In this document: positions 1 to 7,716 of the stretch, piece by piece | Numbering within the stretch: the stretch's first letter is position 1 | Layout of the letters: each line of letters starts with the position of its first letter | Source of the DNA: Chromatiales bacterium | GTDB taxonomy: Bacteria; Pseudomonadota; Gammaproteobacteria; JAHELT01 | Assembly: GCA_024644045.1 (NCBI GenBank) | Contig: JAHELT010000003.1 | Location: forward strand, 47,821-88,289 | Length of the DNA stretch: 40,469 nt | Reading direction: 5' to 3' | Program-made: the position numbers and the translations under genes | Notes under the pieces: generated by a model | Seen by the model: only the letters and a program-made list of their open reading frames with translations | Database searches by the model: none | What the model was told of the DNA's origin: nothing

Positions 1-235
1 AGCACAGCTGCAGGGACAGCCCGCCGAGCGTCGCGGTCTCGGTGAACATTTCGCTCTGAATCTGGCAGGCCGTGTCCCAGGTCGGCTCGCGGCTGGCCGT
101 GGCGTCCATGGCGAAGACCAGCCGCCCGCCGCTCCCGGCCCGTTTTGTGCTAGGGGTAGCTGCGACCTGGCGTAAAAAGCGGTCAACCTCGCCGTGGCTG
201 CTGGGCTTAAGCTCGCTTTTGCGTTTCGGGCTCAT
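1..235 (-). CDS. VWA-domain protein, N-terminal part (runs off the left edge)
   Basis: Reading the minus strand from the ATG at 235 gives an open frame of 78 codons that leaves the window without a stop. After a basic, Ser-rich N terminus ([13 protein letters not shown]) comes a hydrophobic strand followed by DATAS (about residue 46), which looks like the first metal-binding (MIDAS-type, DxSxS-like) loop of a von Willebrand factor A fold. The downstream run [11 protein letters not shown] and the ETATLGGL turn fit small bacterial VWA proteins. The function is unknown; family members are predicted cytoplasmic metal-dependent adaptors. It is divergent from the CRP-family gene. Only the first third or so is visible, so the rest of the domain cannot be judged. 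Confidence 0.7.
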   Translation of the reverse strand, partial: MSPKRKSELKPSSHGEVDRFLRQVAATPSTKRAGSGGRLVFAMDATASREPTWDTACQIQSEMFTETATLGGLSLQLC

Positions 236-241
236 GGGGCG

Positions 242-247
242 ATTATA
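242..247 (-). promoter_or_regulatory. TATAAT -10 element, possible leaderless start of the VWA gene
   Basis: A perfect TATAAT on the minus strand lies 6 bp before the ATG at 235. If it is used, transcription would begin at or within a few bases of the start codon, giving a leaderless or near-leaderless mRNA. This fits the absence of a clear Shine-Dalgarno there. The hexamer 17 bp upstream (AAAGAA) is a poor -35, so the call is tentative. Confidence 0.3.
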
Positions 248-280
248 CTCGCCTCCGGCTCCAGTTCTTTTCAGGAGTGC

Positions 281-309
281 GTGGCAACATATTGAAATAA
301 AGTTAGAAT
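281..309 (+). promoter_or_regulatory. weak sigma-70-type promoter candidate for the CRP-family gene
   Basis: GTGGCA (281-286) and TAGAAT (304-309) are separated by 17 bp and match the -35 and -10 consensus at 4/6 and 5/6 positions. They lie about 78 bp before the CRP-family start codon in the divergent intergenic region. No other element is evident. Confidence 0.25.
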
Positions 310-386
310 TGAACTGGACACACGGGCAAGAAAGCTTGCGAAATGCGGCTGGTGTGCCGCGTTTTCAAGCACATCAAGAGGGCCTC

Positions 387-1031
387 ATGCCAAATGTATT
401 GACCGAGAATCTGAATCTCGAGCGCTTTTTGAGTCACTGTCATCGCCGGCGGTACCCGAAAAAGACGCGCATCATTTCGCCGGGAGACCCTGCAGACACC
501 CTCTACTATATTGTCGAGGGGTCGGTGGTGGTGAATCTCGAGGACGAGGATGGTCGTGAGCTGATTCTCTCTTATCTCAATACGGGCGAGTTCCTGGGTG
601 AGATGGGTTTGTTCGTCGAGCAGCCGACCCGTGGCGTGACGATCAAGACGCGCAGTGACTGCATCCTCGCCGAGATCAGCTACAGCCGCGTTCAGCAGCT
701 GCTCCAGGGGCCGGACCGCGACGACTACCGGGCGGTCCTGATCGCGCTGGGCATGCAGCTGAGCGAGCGCTTGCTGCAGACCAGCCGCCAGGCGGGGCGG
801 CTGGCCTTTCACGACGTCACCGGCCGCATCGCGCGCACTCTGCTGGACCTGTGCGAGGAACCGGATGCGATGACGCACCCCGATGGCATGCAGATCAGGA
901 TCACGCGGCAGGAAATCAGCCGTATTGTGGGCTGTTCCAGAGAAATGGCCGGGCGCATTCTTAAGAGTCTCGAACAGCAGGGTCTGGTTTCGGTCAAAGG
1001 AAAAACAATTGTCGTCTATGGCACCAGATAG
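387..1031 (+). CDS. crp: CRP/FNR-family transcription regulator (Vfr/Clp type)
   Basis: The product is 214 aa, the length of Pseudomonas Vfr. An N-terminal cyclic-nucleotide-binding beta-roll (about 12-120) is followed by the dimer helix and a C-terminal winged helix (about 140-214) with the [20 protein letters not shown] recognition region and the [10 protein letters not shown] end typical of CRP. The cNMP pocket keeps G71, E72 and R82 and the adenine-contacting T132-S133 pair. The residue matching E. coli CRP Ser83, which touches the cyclic phosphate, is Gly83. From memory, Xanthomonas Clp, which responds to c-di-GMP, also departs at this position, so the ligand cannot be taken as cAMP. The ATG at 387 follows AGAGGG by a short spacer. 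The frame is open further upstream, but that part overlaps the divergent VWA gene and does not resemble the family. Confidence 0.9.
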   Translation: MPNVLTENLNLERFLSHCHRRRYPKKTRIISPGDPADTLYYIVEGSVVVNLEDEDGRELILSYLNTGEFLGEMGLFVEQPTRGVTIKTRSDCILAEISYSRVQQLLQGPDRDDYRAVLIALGMQLSERLLQTSRQAGRLAFHDVTGRIARTLLDLCEEPDAMTHPDGMQIRITRQEISRIVGCSREMAGRILKSLEQQGLVSVKGKTIVVYGTR

Positions 1032-1046
1032 GCTTACCCGAGGGTC

Positions 1047-1072
1047 TCCGCACCGGGTGCGGACAGGCTTTT
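1047..1072 (+). terminator. possible Rho-independent terminator after the CRP-family gene
   Basis: TCCGCAC (1047-1053) and GTGCGGA (1057-1063) form a perfect 7-bp GC-rich stem with a CGG loop, 15 bp after the stop codon. The T-run (TTTT, 1069-1072) is short and starts five bases after the stem, so termination may be incomplete. Confidence 0.4.
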
Positions 1073-1132
1073 GTTAACTTAGAATCGGAGGTTCCGCCCG
1101 GGCGCGGTGCGGACCGACACGGAAGCAGCACT

Positions 1133-2506
1133 ATGTATCTCGAACATTTCGGATTGCAGGATCAACCTTTCAGGCTGACACCTGATTCGCGTTTTCTGTA
1201 TCTGAGCGAGGCGCACGCCCAGGCCAAGGCGTACATGGAGTACACGATCTGGAACCGCGACAGTTTCGTGGTCATCACCGGTGAGATCGGCAGCGGCAAG
1301 ACCACGTTGATCCAGAAAGTTCTGGAAGAGCTCGACGACAACGTGGTGGTGGCGAAGATCCACCAGACGCAGCTGGCCGAAGTGCAGTTCCTGCAGGCCC
1401 TGCTCGCCGAGTTCGGCATCGAAGCCTATAACGCACGCAAAGTGCAGTTGCTGAAAATGCTGAACCGTTACCTCGAGGAGCAGAACCGGGCCGGGCGCCG
1501 CGTGGTGCTGGTGGTCGACGAGGCGCAGAATCTTTCGCCGCGCGTGCTCGAGGAAGTGCGCCTGCTGTCCGGACTGGAAACGGATCGCGAGGCGAGCATC
1601 AATGTGATCCTGTGCGGCCAGCCGGAGCTCGCCAGGACGCTGGACGGCGACGGCATGGAGCAGCTCGCGCAGCGCGTGCGCCTGCGGTTTCATCTGGAGG
1701 CGCTGGCGCAGAAGGAGATGCAGGACTACATCGACCACCGCCTGTACATGGCGGGGCTGTCCCTGGGACGATCCCTGTTTCCCAAGGAGCTGACGGAAAA
1801 GATCTTCGAGTACACCAACGGTATCCCGCGCCTGGTCAATACGCTGTGCGATACCGCGCTCACCTGCGCGTTCGTCGAGGAGTTGAACAGCGTGACCATT
1901 GAAGCGCTGGAATCGGCAATCAAGGAGCTGCGCTGGACTACGTTTTCGGAACGCACCCAGTCGAAGAAGAAGCGCAGAAACCGCGACCAGCCGCCGCCGC
2001 CGGGACAGATCGCCAAGCTCGTGCTGTGCGAGAACAAACAGGTGCTCGGCGAGTATCTGCTGCACAAGGAAAGCATGACCATAGGACGCAACCCCGACAA
2101 CGACATCTGCATCGACGATTCGGTGGTGAGCAGCTATCACGCGCGCATCCTCACGCAGGGTGACAGCTCCTATGTGTACGACCTGAACAGCACCAACGGT
2201 ACGTTCGTCAACTCGCGCCCGGTGAAGAAAAACCGGCTGCTGAAGCACGGCGACGTGATCACCATCACCAAGTACAAGATCAAGTACACGGTTGACGACA
2301 CCCTCGGCGACGGGGTTGAGGGCGCCGAGCCGAACGTGGACACCGGCGAGGCTTCGATCAGCGAGGCCACCATCGACGCGGGCGAAGTCACCATCGACGC
2401 GGGCGAGGCCACCATCGACGCGGGCGAGGTGCTCGATGGCGAGAGCTCCGAGCAGCGCAAGATGTGGCGCGATACGATCAACGGCCGGTCGCTGTCATCC
2501 TCCTGA
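1133..2506 (+). CDS. ExeA/GspA-type AAA ATPase fused to an FHA domain
   Basis: The product is 457 aa. Residues 1-270 are an ExeA-like AAA+ ATPase: the MYLEHFGLQDQPFRLTPD opening is a hallmark of the group, Walker A is GEIGSGKT (50-57) and Walker B is VVLVVDEAQ (124-132). A Lys/Pro-rich linker (278-290) leads to a forkhead-associated domain (about 295-385) with IGRNPDND, SSYHARI and LNSTNGTFV, the residues that form the phosphothreonine-binding loops. The acidic tail holds three copies of a heptapeptide. ExeA-type ATPases usually help secretion or pilus parts cross or anchor in the envelope. Here there is no secretin or pilus gene nearby and no PG-binding domain, and the FHA domain suggests control by Ser/Thr phosphorylation. 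GGAAG lies 8 bp before the ATG. Confidence 0.88.
   Translation: MYLEHFGLQDQPFRLTPDSRFLYLSEAHAQAKAYMEYTIWNRDSFVVITGEIGSGKTTLIQKVLEELDDNVVVAKIHQTQLAEVQFLQALLAEFGIEAYNARKVQLLKMLNRYLEEQNRAGRRVVLVVDEAQNLSPRVLEEVRLLSGLETDREASINVILCGQPELARTLDGDGMEQLAQRVRLRFHLEALAQKEMQDYIDHRLYMAGLSLGRSLFPKELTEKIFEYTNGIPRLVNTLCDTALTCAFVEELNSVTIEALESAIKELRWTTFSERTQSKKKRRNRDQPPPPGQIAKLVLCENKQVLGEYLLHKESMTIGRNPDNDICIDDSVVSSYHARILTQGDSSYVYDLNSTNGTFVNSRPVKKNRLLKHGDVITITKYKIKYTVDDTLGDGVEGAEPNVDTGEASISEATIDAGEVTIDAGEATIDAGEVLDGESSEQRKMWRDTINGRSLSSS
2366..2428 (+). repeat. three tandem 21-bp repeats coding for [AV]TIDAGE
   Basis: Three in-frame copies of a 21-bp unit encode ATIDAGE, VTIDAGE and ATIDAGE (residues 412-432 of the ATPase-FHA protein). 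The copies are nearly identical in DNA as well as protein, so the array is recent and may vary in copy number between strains. Its Thr residues lie in an acidic tail and could be phosphorylation targets for the protein's own FHA domain, but this is a guess. Confidence 0.85.
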
Positions 2507-2515
2507 CCGGCAACG

Positions 2516-3415
2516 CTAACCGCGTGCCGCCAGGGTCAGTGCCGCAACGAAGCCCGCCACGAACACGGCGGTATGAAACCACGCCCACAGCCGGAAGCGG
2601 GAAGCCAGCCGGTCCGGATCGCTGCAGGACAGGATGAAGGGGCGGCCGTCGGCCGGCGCGTGCAGCAGATGGGTATCCGGGCGCTGGCGTAGTTCGGCGA
2701 AGCGTACCTTCACTTCCTGCGCCGCGGCCTGACGGACCGCCTGCCATTCGGTGAGCCCTATCTCGCCGTCGCCGTCGATATCGTAACGTTCGACAAGCCG
2801 GTTCGGGTCCTGCTTCCACTCGCCGAGCAGCTCGCGAATCGCCTGGCTTCGATCCAGCGTCAGCTCGGTGCCCGACAGGGTGTGGAACTCGCCGATCGCG
2901 TACACCGGCGCATCCAGCCGCAGGTATTCGATACGCGTGGTGTAGTTGTCGCGGCGCGAGGTGCGGCGCGAGGCGCCGACGACCTCGGCGAGGTCTGGAT
3001 CGACGACGCACTCGCCGCTGCCGTCCAGCAGCAGGAAAGTGTCGTGGCTCTGACCGCTGTCGATCAGCCTGTCGTCCCGGTACACACGGTAGCGGTACCA
3101 GACGCAGGGCGGGCAGTTGGCGAACCCCAGAGGGCGCGCGCCCGGCAGCAGGCCGCAATGACCGGTCAGTTCGACATAGCCCTGCGGCGCGCTGGCGATC
3201 TTCGCCGTTGGCGTGTCCGCGATCGCGTGGAAACGGCGAAACGCCAGCGCTGCGGCGGTCAGGCCGACGCCGGGCACTGCAAGCGCGGCGCCCGTTTGGA
3301 GCCAGGAACCGTAGTCCGCGTGAAGCGTGAGCATGATCAGCGCAACGTAGCCGGCCGCGATCGCGCCGTTGCCGAGGTGCTGGCGAAAATCGAAGGACGA
3401 AAGGGAGATCTGCAC
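2516..3415 (-). CDS. GIDE-type membrane protein with an EF-hand loop
   Basis: The product is 299 aa. Two hydrophobic helices at the N terminus (about 18-32 and 41-60) and one at the C terminus (about 277-297) flank a soluble part resembling the GIDE domain of eukaryotic mitochondrial E3 ligases (MULAN): GHCGLLPGARPLGFANCPPCVWYRYRV-like core (85-111), then a YTTRIEYLRLDAPVYAIGEF-like segment. The RING finger of the eukaryotic proteins is absent, so ligase activity is not expected. Residues 212-223 (DIDGDGEIGLTE) are a canonical 12-residue EF-hand loop, suggesting Ca2+ sensing. It follows lemA by 40 bp on the same strand; LemA/GIDE pairing is common in bacteria and implies a joint envelope role. 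It is convergent with the ATPase-FHA gene, with a 9-bp gap. Confidence 0.82.
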   Translation of the reverse strand: MQISLSSFDFRQHLGNGAIAAGYVALIMLTLHADYGSWLQTGAALAVPGVGLTAAALAFRRFHAIADTPTAKIASAPQGYVELTGHCGLLPGARPLGFANCPPCVWYRYRVYRDDRLIDSGQSHDTFLLLDGSGECVVDPDLAEVVGASRRTSRRDNYTTRIEYLRLDAPVYAIGEFHTLSGTELTLDRSQAIRELLGEWKQDPNRLVERYDIDGDGEIGLTEWQAVRQAAAQEVKVRFAELRQRPDTHLLHAPADGRPFILSCSDPDRLASRFRLWAWFHTAVFVAGFVAALTLAARG

Positions 3416-3455
3416 GGCGGCAGCGTTCCCTGCCCGCGGCCCGTGCCGGCCGCGA

Positions 3456-4031
3456 TCAGGACGAGAACAGGGTCTTGACGTCCACGTCGGTCAGCTCACC
3501 GGCTTCGAAATCCAGCAGCGCAGCCTCGCGGTAGTTGAATACCCGCGCCACCAGCACGTCCGGAAACTGCTCGATGCCGATGTTGTACACGTTTACCGAC
3601 TCGTTGTAGAACTCGCGCCGATCGGCGATCGAGTTCTCCAGGCCGCTGATGCGGCTTTGCAGATGCGCGAACGTCTGGTCGGCCTTGAGCTCCGGGTAGT
3701 TCTCCGCCAGCGCGAACAGCTGGCCCAGCCCCAGGCGCAAGGCGCCCTCGGCCTGGCCGAGCTGCGGCAGATCGCCGGCCTCGCGCGCTTGCGCGACGCG
3801 GCTGCGCGCTTCGATGACGCGGCTCAGCGTTTCCTGCTCGTAGCGCATGTACTGCCTGCAGGTTTCGATCAATTTCGGCAGCTCGTCGTGTCGCTGCTTC
3901 AGCAGCACGTCGATGTTGCCCCATGCGCGCTTCACGTTGTGCTTCAGCGTGACCAGACGGTTGTATATGATGATCGCGTAGAGCACCGCGACCACCAGCA
4001 CTGCAAAAAGCGCGTATCCGACGATATCCAT
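3456..4031 (-). CDS. lemA: LemA family protein
   Basis: The product is 191 aa, the usual LemA length. One N-terminal membrane helix (about 5-23) is followed by the family signature YNRLVTLKHNVKRAWGNIDV and KQRHDELPKLIETCRQYM, then long amphipathic helices that form the LemA helical bundle, and finally the YNESVNVYNIGIEQFPDVLV region near the C terminus. The bundle faces the periplasm in the usual model. The molecular function of LemA is not established. It is the first gene of a two-gene operon with the GIDE protein downstream and is divergent from the Mpo1-like gene. Confidence 0.92.
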   Translation of the reverse strand: MDIVGYALFAVLVVAVLYAIIIYNRLVTLKHNVKRAWGNIDVLLKQRHDELPKLIETCRQYMRYEQETLSRVIEARSRVAQAREAGDLPQLGQAEGALRLGLGQLFALAENYPELKADQTFAHLQSRISGLENSIADRREFYNESVNVYNIGIEQFPDVLVARVFNYREAALLDFEAGELTDVDVKTLFSS

Positions 4032-4155
4032 GACTGACTCCGGCTCCGGGTCCGTGGGCGCGCTGACGGGGGCGTGGCCGCAGAATCGCCGGCCACGCTG
4101 CGGCCGCGCCGTGCGATCCTAGCAACGTAATTCAGGACTGAACAGGCTGGGGGAC

Positions 4156-4614
4156 ATGAAAACCGTCGAAAGCCTGCTCGCGGAGTACGGCTTCAGCCAC
4201 CAGCATCCCGTGAACAAGCGCGTGCACTGGGTTTGCGTGCCGGCGATCGTCTTCAGCCTGCTGGGTGTTCTGTGGCTGCTGCCGGTCCCGCTGAGCGCCC
4301 CGCCCTGGGTGAACTGGGCCAGCGCCGTGATCGCGCTGGCGATGTTCTATTACCTTGTGCTGACGCCGAGGCTGGCGCTGGGGATGGTGGTCGTGGTGGC
4401 GGTCAACGTGGCGGCTATCCTGGCGCTGGAGCGCACCCGGCTGCCGCTGATCTATGTGTATGCGGCGATCTTCGCGGCAGCCTGGGTCGGCCAGTTCTGG
4501 GGGCACAGGATCGAGGGCGCCCGTCCCTCGTTCTTCAAGGATCTGCAGTTCCTGCTGATCGGGCCGCTCTGGCTGCTCGCCTTCCTTTACCGGCGCTGGG
4601 GCTGGTCCTATTGA
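4156..4614 (+). CDS. Mpo1-like (DUF962) integral membrane protein
   Basis: The product is 152 aa with four predicted membrane helices. Conserved polar residues of the family are present: H15, H17, N20 and H24 in FSHQHPVNKRVHW, and the C-terminal GHRIEGARPSFFKDLQFLL (about 115-133). Yeast Mpo1 is an Fe(II)-dependent dioxygenase that alpha-oxidises 2-hydroxy fatty acids, and these His residues are its metal ligands; a related lipid oxidation role is inferred here. GGGGGA lies just upstream of the ATG. Its last 7 bp overlap the end of the convergent tpx gene (4608-4614). Confidence 0.85.
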   Translation: MKTVESLLAEYGFSHQHPVNKRVHWVCVPAIVFSLLGVLWLLPVPLSAPPWVNWASAVIALAMFYYLVLTPRLALGMVVVVAVNVAAILALERTRLPLIYVYAAIFAAAWVGQFWGHRIEGARPSFFKDLQFLLIGPLWLLAFLYRRWGWSY

Positions 4615-5132
4615 GCTGCGGCTGACGGCAAGGCCCCGGCCACGGCCAGCGCGGCCGCGTAGTCCGGCTCGCCGGCAATGTCCGCGACCAGCTCGGCGTG
4701 TGCAAGCGCACCGTCCGCGTCTATGACCATAAGGGCGCGTGCGCCTATGCCCTTCAGCGGCCCGTCCACGATGAGCAGTCCGTAGTCGATCGCAAACTCA
4801 CGGTCGCGCATCATGGAAAGCGGCTCGACGTTGTCGAGGTGCTCGCCGATCAGCACGCGTCCCTGCGCGAAGGGCAGATCCGCGGACACGACCAGCAGTC
4901 GGACGCCCGTCAGCGTGCGGATCTGCGTGCTCAGCTTGCGCGTCGAGACCAGGCAGGTGGGCGTGTCCAGGCTGGGGACGGCGTTGATGATCAGGGTACT
5001 GCCCTGGTAGTCGCGCAGCGTCACGTCGTGCAGGTCCTTGTCGACCAGCGTGAACGGTGGTGCCGGGCTGCCGATCGGCGGCAGCTCGCGGTTGGTGTGA
5101 ATTTCCTGGCCCTGCAGCAGAACCGTCGCCAA
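4608..5132 (-). CDS. tpx: thiol peroxidase Tpx lacking the resolving cysteine
   Basis: The product is 174 aa, close to E. coli Tpx. The atypical-2-Cys peroxiredoxin features are clear: FTLVDKDLHDVTL, the peroxidatic Cys60 in SLDTPTC, SADLPFAQ, IVDGPLKGIGARA and EPDYAAAL. E. coli Tpx forms a Cys61-Cys95 disulfide; here the matching position (94) is Leu and Cys60 is the only cysteine in the protein. It should therefore work as a 1-Cys peroxidase that needs an outside thiol. The start is TTG at 5132, with GGAGG about 8 bases upstream; no in-frame ATG fits, and the frame upstream merely runs antisense to the next gene. Confidence 0.9.
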   Translation of the reverse strand: MATVLLQGQEIHTNRELPPIGSPAPPFTLVDKDLHDVTLRDYQGSTLIINAVPSLDTPTCLVSTRKLSTQIRTLTGVRLLVVSADLPFAQGRVLIGEHLDNVEPLSMMRDREFAIDYGLLIVDGPLKGIGARALMVIDADGALAHAELVADIAGEPDYAAALAVAGALPSAAAQ

Positions 5133-5264
5133 TGCGTCATCCTCCGGGCATCGATGCCCCTCAAGCTTAGCAGGCACCGGACGCCGGCGGCCAAGGCGAG
5201 TTGCAAGCCGCGCCGATAGCGGTAGGCTATGCTGGCGGAATTCAGTGGAACCACCCGTCTCACC

Positions 5265-6005
5265 ATGGCCGAAAGCCCCGTACAGCTGCAGCTCACACTG
5301 CCCCCGTCGCTGCCCGAATACACCGTGCAGCGATCCCGGCGCGCCCGCTACCTGGCGGTGAGGGTGACGCCGCAGCAGGGTGTGACGGTGACCCTGCCGG
5401 CGGGGCTCGCCGAGGACGCCATCGAGCCGTTCCTGCATGAGCATCGCGAGTGGCTGGAGCGCGAGCTGCTTGCCGCCGAGCGTCACCCCACCGCCCGGCA
5501 GCGGGGCATACTTCCGGCGACTGTCGCGCTGCCGGCGCTGCAGCGCGAATTCGCCGTCAGCTACCAGGAGCGCCCCACCGGGCGTGTCCGCGTCACGCAC
5601 GCCGGCGGCGAGTTGCGGGTTTCTGGCGCCGTCCCCGACAAAGGCGCGGTCTGCGCGGCCCTGTCCCGCTGGCTGGCGCGGCTCGCGAAGCGCGAGCTGG
5701 TGGCCCGGATGGAACAGCTGGCGGCCGCGCACGGTCTTGTCTGCACACGCTGCTCGATCCGCGGCCAGCGCGGCCGCTGGGGCAGCGCATCGACCAGTGG
5801 CCACGTGTGCCTCAACTACAAGCTGCTGTTCCTGTCGCCGGGGCTGGTGGACTACGTCATTCTGCACGAGCTGGCGCACACGCTGTACGCCGATCACTCG
5901 CCGCGCTTCTGGCGCCGCCTGGAAGCGCTGCTGCCCGACTACCGCCGATGGCATCAGGAGCTGCAGCTGGCCGCCGCGGCTGTGCCCTGGTGGGCCGAGC
6001 AGTGA
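5265..6005 (+). CDS. YgjP/SprT-like metallohydrolase (DUF45 family)
   Basis: From the ATG at 5265 the product is 246 aa. The N-terminal half has the RSRRARYLAVRV strand typical of YgjP relatives. The C-terminal half contains SIRGQRGRWGSAS, then the zinc motif HELAH (201-205) and a third ligand, probably His211 in DHSPRFW. The family was first labelled M48-like metallopeptidase; E. coli YgjP is reported to hydrolyse UTP, so substrate is uncertain. An ATG at 5229 would add 12 residues; neither start has a strong Shine-Dalgarno. It is divergent from tpx. Confidence 0.85.
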   Translation: MAESPVQLQLTLPPSLPEYTVQRSRRARYLAVRVTPQQGVTVTLPAGLAEDAIEPFLHEHREWLERELLAAERHPTARQRGILPATVALPALQREFAVSYQERPTGRVRVTHAGGELRVSGAVPDKGAVCAALSRWLARLAKRELVARMEQLAAAHGLVCTRCSIRGQRGRWGSASTSGHVCLNYKLLFLSPGLVDYVILHELAHTLYADHSPRFWRRLEALLPDYRRWHQELQLAAAAVPWWAEQ

Positions 6006-6094
6006 CCCTCCGTGCCTGCCCTCCAGCTTCGTAATTTGCTGAATTTGCTGATTTAATCGTTTCGCAGCACGGTGTTCCGAGGCGCATCGCGCGC

Positions 6095-6121
6095 TAAAGA
6101 AAAACGCCCGGTGGACGATGA
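6095..6121 (+). promoter_or_regulatory. sigma-28 (FliA)-type promoter ahead of motAB
   Basis: TAAA (6095-6098), exactly 15 bp, then GACGATGA (6114-6121) compares with the flagellar sigma-28 consensus TAAA-N15-GCCGATAA at 4/4 and 6/8 positions. It is 96 bp before the motA start, in the 212-bp gap after the YgjP-like gene. Late flagellar genes including motAB are classical FliA targets. The rest of the gap has a 9-bp direct repeat (AATTTGCTG twice, near 6032-6049) of unknown meaning. Confidence 0.6.
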
Positions 6122-6217
6122 ATTCAGGCATCGGTAAGACGTTTCACAGGGGTGTGCCCCGGGGAAAAGGCTGCCGACTTTGACACCACGGGCGCACGCC
6201 AGCGGCACGGTCTCGGC

Positions 6218-6985
6218 ATGGATCTAACGTCCCTAATCGGCATCTTTTCAGGAATACTGCTGATCGTCTCGGCGATCGTGCTGGGCGGTGACGTGCACAA
6301 TTTCTACAGCGCGCCCGGGATGATGATCGTGGCCGGCGGCACCATGGCGGCGACGCTGCTGACCTTTCAGCTGCGCGACGTGCTGGCGGCGTTCAGGGGC
6401 GCGTTCTTCGTGTTCGCCCGGCAGAAGCAGGATCCCAACGACATGATCGGGACGATGCTGAAGCTGTGCAATATCAGCCGCCGCAAAGGGCTGCTCGGGC
6501 TGTCCGACGTGAAGACGCCGTCGCCGTTTCTGAAGCGCGCCTGCAACCTGATTGCCGATGCGTCCGACGAGGAAATGATCCGCTCCACCCTGCGCACCGA
6601 GATCGATTCCATGAAGATGCGCCATTTCATCGTGCAGGATGTGTTCAGGCGCATGGCCGTGTACGCGCCGGCCTTCGGCCTGCTCGGCACGCTCATCGGG
6701 CTGATCCAGATGCTCAGCGACCTGCAGGATCCGTCGACCATCGGACAGGGCATGGCGATCGCGCTGCTGACGACGTTCTACGGGTCGCTGCTGTCGACCA
6801 TGGTGTTCCTGCCGATCGCCGGCAAGCTGCGCTCGCGCACGCTGGTGGAGGTGATCAACCTGGAGATCGTGTTCGAGGGCGCGATCAGCATCCTGCAGGA
6901 CAACAACTCCATCTCGGTCTACGAGAAGCTCTCCTCGTTCATCCCCGCGGCGATGCGCAAACCGATGAAGGGACTCAAAAGCTGA
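6218..6985 (+). CDS. motA: flagellar motor stator protein MotA
   Basis: The product is 255 aa. The four-helix stator layout is visible: helices near 5-24 and 34-50, a large cytoplasmic loop (about 60-148) with LLGLSDVKTPSPFLKRAC, and helices near 150-170 and 182-205. The conserved YAPAFGLLGTLIGLIQML segment and the GQGMAIALLTTFYGSLLS helix are typical of MotA/PomA. It pairs with MotB to make the ion-driven stator in the inner membrane. The start at 6218 aligns with the family; the frame is open to 6152 without homology. It overlaps motB by one base (TGATG), so translation is probably coupled. Confidence 0.92.
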   Translation: MDLTSLIGIFSGILLIVSAIVLGGDVHNFYSAPGMMIVAGGTMAATLLTFQLRDVLAAFRGAFFVFARQKQDPNDMIGTMLKLCNISRRKGLLGLSDVKTPSPFLKRACNLIADASDEEMIRSTLRTEIDSMKMRHFIVQDVFRRMAVYAPAFGLLGTLIGLIQMLSDLQDPSTIGQGMAIALLTTFYGSLLSTMVFLPIAGKLRSRTLVEVINLEIVFEGAISILQDNNSISVYEKLSSFIPAAMRKPMKGLKS

Positions 6986-7716
6986 TGGCGCAGCGATCGC
7001 TGATCGACGACATCATCGACGAGCGTGAGGACGCGGCGCCCTGGATGGTCACGTACGGCGACATGATGACGCTGCTACTGGTGTTCTTCATCCTGCTCTA
7101 CACCGTGTTCTACTTCCAGACGCAGGATTTCAAGCGCAACCTGGCGACCCTGGAGATCGAGATCGACGATCAGGGCACCACGATGAGTGTGATGGACTAC
7201 GCCGCAGACCTGCGGGAGAGCGGGCGCAAGGTGCGCCTCGAAGAGGCGACCGGGTTGCGTCAGAAGCGCGCGCGCATGCTGGAGGAGATTCGCGAGATCG
7301 CGAGTGACAACAACTGGCACCGCAACGCCTCGGCCATGGCCGAGGGCGGCAAGCTCAAGATCACCCTGGACGGGTCGGCGCTGTTCTCATCCGGGCAAGC
7401 CGAGCTGACCGAGAACGCGCATCAGATTTTTTCCGACATGCTGGAAACGTTCGAGCGCTACCCTGACTACCGAATCAGCATATCGGGCCACACTGATAAC
7501 GTGCCGATCGCAACGCCGAAGTATTCGTCGAACTGGGAGCTTTCCGCCGTGCGTGCAACCACCGTGCTGCGGTTCTTCACGCAGAACGGCGTCGATGCCC
7601 GCCGGCTGACGGCTACCGGCTACGCGGACCTGTTCCCGATCGACACCAACGATACGCCGGCCGGCAGGGCGAGAAACAGGAGAGTCGAGTTTGTTCTGGA
7701 GAAAGAAAAAGACTGA
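6985..7716 (+). CDS. motB: flagellar motor stator protein MotB
   Basis: The product is 243 aa. A short cytoplasmic N terminus is followed by one membrane helix (about 22-41) whose YGDMMTLLLVFFI contains the ion-carrying aspartate (Asp26) of stators. A periplasmic linker with a helical plug-like region (about 60-110) leads to an OmpA-like peptidoglycan-binding domain with SISGHTDNVPI and NWELSAVRATTVLRFF, and ends with ARNRRVEFV. It is shorter than E. coli MotB. No other flagellar genes are in the window, so a non-flagellar stator cannot be excluded, though the sigma-28-like promoter argues for motility. Confidence 0.92.
   Translation: MAQRSLIDDIIDEREDAAPWMVTYGDMMTLLLVFFILLYTVFYFQTQDFKRNLATLEIEIDDQGTTMSVMDYAADLRESGRKVRLEEATGLRQKRARMLEEIREIASDNNWHRNASAMAEGGKLKITLDGSALFSSGQAELTENAHQIFSDMLETFERYPDYRISISGHTDNVPIATPKYSSNWELSAVRATTVLRFFTQNGVDARRLTATGYADLFPIDTNDTPAGRARNRRVEFVLEKEKD

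Noticed and set aside
1079-2248. A 389-codon minus-strand frame opposite the ATPase-FHA gene
   Set aside because: It is an antisense shadow of a gene with intact Walker and FHA motifs.
2366-2428. A CRISPR or mobile-element signal from tandem repeats
   Set aside because: The repeats are contiguous, in frame and coding, with no spacers.
4608-6131. A single 507-codon minus-strand reading frame including tpx
   Set aside because: Only the last 174 codons resemble a protein family; the rest is antisense to the YgjP-like gene and has no homology. A TTG with a good ribosome site marks the true start.
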